This document shows, piece after piece, positions 59,466 to 64,000 of a stretch of DNA of 64,000 nt (position 1 is the stretch's first letter; each line of letters starts with the position of its first letter). Below the pieces are notes generated by a model. The model was not told the origin of the DNA. It saw only the letters and a list, made by a program, of their open reading frames with translations, and did no database searches. This DNA is from Tritrichomonas musculus (Eukaryota; Parabasalia; Tritrichomonadida; Tritrichomonadidae), in the NCBI GenBank assembly GCA_039105265.1, contig JAPFFF010000019.1:1334501-1398500 (forward strand), in the 5' to 3' direction. The position numbers and the translations under genes are program-made.

Positions 59466-60397
59466 TTGTATGATCCAATTACAGATATCTTTAATGATAA
59501 TTTCCAAATACCTGATATTGAAAATAATCAATGGAAATTGAATACATTTATTTGTTTGAAAAATTATGGTCGAGCTTGCTACTTAAATTCAATAATCCAA
59601 GTTTTATCAAATTCATTTTTGTTCAAAAGAACATTAATGAATTCAAAAATACACAATAATATTATTGTATCATTTAAAAAAATATTTTATGACTTATCGT
59701 TTCAGAGAAAAAAACAAAATTTTATTGTTGAAACTTTTGACTTAATACAAGCTTTACATCTTAGCAGTCTCATTAATTTTTTAATTGATGCTCATGTAAT
59801 AATGATCATGATTTTAAACAAATTGGTTGATATTAATTGTTTAGATCCAGTATCATTATTCTTAATCGTATCGAAAATAAAAACAACTCATGTTGCTGAA
59901 AACAATCTACAAGTAGAAAATAGTGAAACAAATTTTTCTGTTACAGTCAACCAAAAATTAAATAGTTCATTAGCTAATGAATTGATGATTTTAGAGAATT
60001 TCTCAGATTTTATTGATACTGAAATATATAAGGAATCATGCTTTATATATTTACCAAAGATATTAATGGTTCATATAAGCAGATCTATTTAAAAAAAACA
60101 AACATTTACTTTAATATTAATGAAGAAATAAATGTATTAAATATGAATCAAAATAGAAGATATAATTATAAATTATTTGCAACCATTGTTCACAGTGGAG
60201 ACTCAATCAATGGCCATTATGAGTCATTTTTAAGATTTATATGCAACAACAATATTGTTTATCTCCGTTTTAATGATTTTCAAGTATTTGAAATATCTGA
60301 AAAAATTTTTTATGATGAATCAAATGGAAATAAAAAAAAATATTTGCGCAACTTTAGCTTTTTATATCCAAGAAGAAGATTTCCATTTAATCGCTAG
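59466..60397 (+). pseudogene. USP-type deubiquitinase-like region of the Helitron
   Basis: Two overlapping open frames (59466-60092 and 60038-60397). The first has the Cys box of ubiquitin-specific proteases (KNYGRACYLNSIIQVLSN), the second the His box (HSGDSINGHYESFLRF). The order and spacing of about 200 residues fit a compact USP domain. A frame change lies between the boxes. Helitrons of other lineages carry protease domains such as OTU; a USP at the C-terminal end is not something I know as common. Its role may be to counter host ubiquitin marking of the transposase, which is speculation. Confidence 0.65.
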
Positions 60398-60451
60398 GAT
60401 TTAGAGTATATTTTCTTGATTATAAATAAATCCTTTTAATTAAAAAATAAA

Positions 60452-60496
60452 TGAAGTAGCTTTTTGAAAGGCTACGCCTTTCAAAAAGCTACTTCA
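60452..60496. repeat. Perfect 20-bp hairpin, probable Helitron 3' end
   Basis: Arms TGAAGTAGCTTTTTGAAAGG (60452-60471) and its exact complement (60477-60496) around a 5-base loop. It lies 55 bases after the last coding frame, where a Helitron termination hairpin is expected. Confidence 0.65.
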
Positions 60497-61400
60497 ATTT
60501 ATGTTTAATTATCTGTTTTATAACTTTTTGAGTATTTTACAAAACTCAAAAAGTGATACCTAGATAATTATTATTATTTTTTTAAATATATATTGATTAA
60601 TATTAATAAATTCATTATAAAAATCATATAAATATATATACATGTTTCTTAAAAAAGATCATTAATGCTTCTAGACACTTTTTGATCGAAGCTCAAAAAG
60701 TGGCGTCCCTTATTTATATTTTTTTTTTTATAGAAAATTTAAAATTTAAAAAAAAAATTGAAAGAGGTTCAGAAAATCAACCATCCAGGATGATTGGACT
60801 TTACTTTATCAATTTCAATTACAGTAGAGTTGTAAAATGTAGCAAAATTCACTTTTTGAATGTTTTTCAACATACAATCGAAACTTTTTATTAAGAAATT
60901 AAATAAATTTGAATTATTCCTATCAAAAAGAAGATTTTTTATTTCCTGTTATAAATATCCACTTTTTGATATACACATAGAAAACATAAATCAATTTTGA
61001 ATTGATATTTGTCAATATGAATTCAAAAAGTCGATTTTTTATATCACAACGATTAATATTTTTGCAACACTACTGTAAAATGTAAAATTAAATATTCACT
61101 TTTTAAAATAAAATTAAAAAATACAAATATCTATGGAATAAAAAAATTTTAAAAAAATATGTTCGGTAAAAAAATTTATATATTGTTATAGAATAAATAT
61201 ACAAAAATTTTTTTTATCAAACTTAATTCTAGAGTTCAATTTACCCTGACAGACAGATTTTCATTACCAAAAAAAAAAAAAAAAAAAAAAAAAAGGCTAA
61301 TTACATGCGTAATTTCTATCATTATGCGTAATTATTTTGTGTATACAAAAAGTAAAGATTAAATTTATTATTTTTATTAAGTATTAGTCAAAATATATTG
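60497..61400. other. AT-rich stretch with ACTTTTTGA/TCAAAAAGT words
   Basis: No gene (a frame at 60682-60894 has no support). It holds a hairpin ACTTTTTGAGT...ACTCAAAAAGT at about 60520-60553, another at 60675-60702 and single CACTTTTTGA words near 60850 and 60960. They match the edges of the palindromic repeat at 27603-28570. Confidence 0.5.
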
Positions 61401-61406
61401 AACTTT

Positions 61407-61572
61407 GTTTCGTGGAATTTGACAGCCCAAAAGGGACTGCCTGTGGCTGCTATCAAAAGTGGATTGCCACTTTTTTCAGGCAAGCTTTGGTGATCCCAAA
61501 TTGACTCAGGCTGAAGAATTTTCGGGCAAATTACCATGCCCGTGCCGGTAATGCATCCCTGCTTACCTGTTA
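61407..61572 (-). other. Coding-like GC-richer patch
   Basis: On the minus strand about 50 codons read openly (CPKILQPESIWDHQ, then SGNPLLIAATGSPFWAVKF) in otherwise AT-rich DNA. There is also a small hairpin (CGGGCAAATTACCATGCCCG). Probably a remnant of a gene I cannot name. Confidence 0.35.
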
Positions 61573-61732
61573 AAATATTATCCTAATACATATTTATAAT
61601 ATTTCTAATTAAAGCACTTATATGATAATTGTTTTAATAAATCAAAGTATTTACTAAAATCTAAATTATTATATGAATGCTTTTCATCTTTATCATAATT
61701 GTCTATTTCAGTGTTTGTTAACATATCATTGC

Positions 61733-62041
61733 TTAACAAAACATTACACCTATTAAAGTCACTTTATCGACGCCCAAACTTTTTTTGGTCAATGTTTTCA
61801 TAATATCATCATAAAAATTTTCCGCGAACCAACAATACAATGACTCTTTCATCCTTTTGATTTGATTTTGTAATGGAATAAGCTTTTTAGAATCCTTTTG
61901 ATGACTTTCAATTTCTTTGACTGCAATTAAAAGAGTATCTTTGTGCAAGTTTTGTTTCCCCAAAATATTTTTAATTTTGTAGTAGTAGTATATACTATTG
62001 TAGTACTTGTTTCCAAGTTTTCGGATTTTTTGAATCCACAT
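61733..62041 (-). CDS. Hypothetical small lysine-rich protein
   Basis: 102 codons from ATG 62039-62041. Lys/Ile-rich and helical (IESHQKDSKKLIPLQNQIKR), no domain recognised. It could be a real small gene or a fragment; the mariner remnant lies just upstream. Confidence 0.3.
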   Translation of the reverse strand: MWIQKIRKLGNKYYNSIYYYYKIKNILGKQNLHKDTLLIAVKEIESHQKDSKKLIPLQNQIKRMKESLYCWFAENFYDDIMKTLTKKSLGVDKVTLIGVMFC

Positions 62042-62152
62042 GTTATCATTCTTTATTTATAATATTAAGGGATTGTAAGGGGATAGAAACATATTTTTTA
62101 TCAAAGTAAATTGATTTTTATTGATAATTAAACAATTGATTTTTATTTAGAT

Positions 62153-62372
62153 TTATTCAAGGTATTCGCTATCAGCATCAATGACTTCTTGAAGACGAAG
62201 AAGCCATCCCTCATAAACTTTTTCAAGAACTTCTTTTGAAATTGAATTAAATCTTCTACAGTCCTGAAATATTTTCCTTGCATTTGGTTTTTTAAGTAGC
62301 TAAACAGGAAAAAGTCGCATGGTAATATATCTGGGGATGAGGGAGTGTGCCATGTCCAAGATTCATCCTAGT
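62153..62372 (-). pseudogene. Mariner-type transposase C-terminal remnant
   Basis: Reads HTPSSPDILPCDFFLFSYLK, the mariner motif around the third catalytic Asp (SPDL-x-P-x-DFFLF), then QGKYFRTVEDL. After a one-base frame change it reads VLEKVYEGWLLRLQEVIDAD and ends SEYLE plus stop, the usual mariner C-terminus. The first two thirds of the transposase are gone. Confidence 0.8.
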
Positions 62373-63461
62373 TGATATATGCAGAAAAAAATAAATATAT
62401 ATATATTTGATAATATTAAATATATATGATTAAAGCTGTATTAATATTTGATCGTTTTTTTTTTTTTTTTTTTTGCGAATCTTATGATTTTTGATAAGAA
62501 AAGTGCTAACCTACATAACTCAAAGAATTAAAATTTTACTTGGATAGATTTCTATTCTTCCACTTTTTTTCCAAAAAAAAAGTTTAACTTTTTCTGAAAA
62601 TACCGTTTATATAAAAATTTATGAATGTATTATTTTAGAACAAAGTGCGAGATATCCCAATTTATATGCAATTATGACCTTATAGTTGCAATATGATATT
62701 TTTACACGCCTTTGCTCTGACCTGACAACCATTCTTCCCAAAAACAAACAAGATGGAAGATATTTCAATTCTAATATCGGCCTTTGTGGTTAAAATTAAA
62801 GTCAAAAATATATAATGTGCTATTTCAACATACCAAAATTATGCATTTTAACAATCAAAATTGATAATGTGATTGAAAGATGATTTACATTTACCGACCT
62901 CTACAAGAAAAAATGATAAATTATATGTTTTATAAACCAATTATTAATATTATAAGTTTTTTATTATTAATTATTTTATTTTATCACGTTTAGGAGAATA
63001 TGAATATTTGGACAAAAAGTGGAAGCAAGGAAATCTATCTTTACTTGAGATTTATGACTATAAAAAAATATGATATATATTTTAAATAAAACAAAAAATT
63101 ATAATTTGGTAAATAAAATTTCATTGCATATAATAATAATCAACAATATAGATGAAAATAAGAAGATATTTGTAAAACATTGAATTTCAATAATGCAAAT
63201 ATGATCACTTAAATTGAATACATAAAATATTTACATTTTACAAAATTCAATGATAATTTAAAAATAAAATTATTTTTTTATTGATTAATTTTAAATTATT
63301 TCAATTTTAATGCATTTTTTTATAATTAACATAAATAAAAATATTTAATAAAAAATTTAATTTATCAAAATCAAAGAAAATTTTTGAATATATTGATTTA
63401 TAGTTTTGAATAGTTGCCAATTTTGATACATACGATAATTTTTTTCTGAGCAATATATTAA
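62373..63461. other. AT-rich intergenic stretch
   Basis: Leader side of the MATE gene. A T-run at 62457-62474 and AT-rich sequence; no gene recognised. Confidence 0.5.
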
Positions 63462-64000
63462 ATGGAAAAAAACATAAAAGAAGAACTTTTACCAAATAAT
63501 AATTTAAATAACGATTCTCAAAGCCCCACAAATGACAAAACTGATGCAAATGCATCAAGTCCCCTCAATGATCCAACCGATTCTAACAAGAGACAATTAA
63601 CTGAAGAGGATATTCGACTTGGTGGCAAAACACCACTTAGAACAGTAGCATTTTTATCGGTTGGACCTTTAATTTCTCAATTAACCAGCTCATTATATGG
63701 AGTCATTAATACAATTTGGATTTCAAAAGCTTTAGGTGATCCAGGACTCACGGCAATAGCAGCTTATCAAAATTTCGATACAATAGGGCGTGCATTTGCT
63801 GCGTTTTTACAAGTTTCAGCAACCACAAAAATTGCGTCATTATTTGGTGAAGGACTCAATGCGGAGTCGTCACAAGTTTTCACAGATCTACTCCGATTTT
63901 CAGTTGTTTTTTCAATTATTACACCAGCTCTTTTTATTCCTATCTCAAAGATTTGCGTTGCTTGGTTTGGTGCCGAAGATTCCATAGTCAAACTTGGTTT
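63462..64000 (+). CDS. MATE-family transporter, N-terminal part
   Basis: At least 179 codons from ATG 63462, open to the right edge of the window. After a polar 50-residue N-terminus it reads IRLGGKTPLRTVAFLSVGPL, then SQLTSSLYGVINTIWISKAL and AAYQNFDTIGRAFAAF, the first three membrane helices of the multidrug and toxin extrusion (MATE) family; the LGGKxPL start is as in the expanded trichomonad MATE proteins. It should export organic cations or drugs in exchange for H+ or Na+ at the plasma or a vacuolar membrane. The gene is cut by the window, not damaged. Confidence 0.85.
   Translation, partial: MEKNIKEELLPNNNLNNDSQSPTNDKTDANASSPLNDPTDSNKRQLTEEDIRLGGKTPLRTVAFLSVGPLISQLTSSLYGVINTIWISKALGDPGLTAIAAYQNFDTIGRAFAAFLQVSATTKIASLFGEGLNAESSQVFTDLLRFSVVFSIITPALFIPISKICVAWFGAEDSIVKLG

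Larger units (their letters stand above)
54580..60500 (+). mobile_element. Helitron (rolling-circle transposon) with deubiquitinase-like 3' gene
   Basis: A chain of + strand open frames in Helitron order: zinc-knuckle N-terminal part, Rep (HUH) domain, Pif1-type helicase, acidic linker, and a ubiquitin-specific-protease-like region. It ends in a 20-bp perfect hairpin at 60452-60496, as Helitron 3' ends do, though I do not see a clean CTRR end. The 5' edge is a guess, set at the first coding-like sequence. The coding chain is broken by about two in-frame stops and several frame changes, so it is an inactive copy. Another piece of the same family is at 8067-8940. Confidence 0.75.

Noticed and set aside
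61240-61300. Poly(A) tail of a retroposed element
   Set aside because: The long A-run at 61270 has no recognisable LINE or SINE body or target duplication around it; such runs are common throughout this AT-rich sequence.

Overview
The window looks like a parabasalid (trichomonad) nuclear contig, most likely Tritrichomonas or a close relative. The reasons are very AT-rich DNA between genes, apparently intron-free genes, a protein kinase-like gene joined to BspA-type (LRR_5) leucine-rich repeats, a MATE transporter of the style expanded in trichomonads, and a crowded mix of DNA transposons with a Maverick/Polinton. The species assignment is inference.

Host genes. A plasma-membrane type Ca2+-ATPase (1943-4945, +), a single-pass membrane protein (5289-6365, -), a decayed kinase/Sel1-like gene (6834-8047, +), a 986-residue pseudokinase with LRR_5 repeats (19767-22727, -), a small RIIa-domain protein (23462-23692, -), a second single-pass membrane protein (26256-27569, -), a decayed membrane-protein gene (30245-31260, -), and the start of a MATE transporter running off the right edge (63462-64000, +).

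Mobile DNA. From left to right: a Helitron helicase fragment (8067-8940), a pogo/Tigger-type transposase (10455-11372), a higher-GC element coding a superfamily 2 helicase and a small protein (about 12330-19430) split by a hAT transposon (13668-17815) that carries a tandem array of coiled-coil repeats, a TAA-flanked inverted-repeat element with a smaller TTAA-flanked one nested in it (24516-25752), a 968-bp palindromic repeat (27603-28570), the Polinton (31799-53034), a Tc1-like remnant (53096-53660), a Helitron with a USP-type deubiquitinase at its 3' end (about 54580-60500), and a mariner remnant (62153-62372).

The Polinton is the centrepiece: 21.2 kb with terminal inverted repeats of about 316-319 bp, clearly higher in GC than its surroundings. 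It encodes an integrase, a protein-primed family B DNA polymerase, an A32-like packaging ATPase, a double-jelly-roll type major capsid candidate, a small basic/hydrophobic virion-type protein, a long fibre-like repeat protein and several unknown proteins. It looks nearly whole, with perhaps one or two breaks. The parts suggest self-replication (polymerase, integrase) plus virion assembly (capsid, ATPase, fibre). I recognised no Ulp1-type protease.

Most notable signals: almost every Polinton gene starts with the same block, a T-run followed by (T)AAATG, and the second gene of the separate helicase element carries it too. The polymerase has an HNH nuclease motif between its exonuclease and polymerase parts. 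The two terminal genes of the Polinton are driven from the two copies of the inverted repeat.
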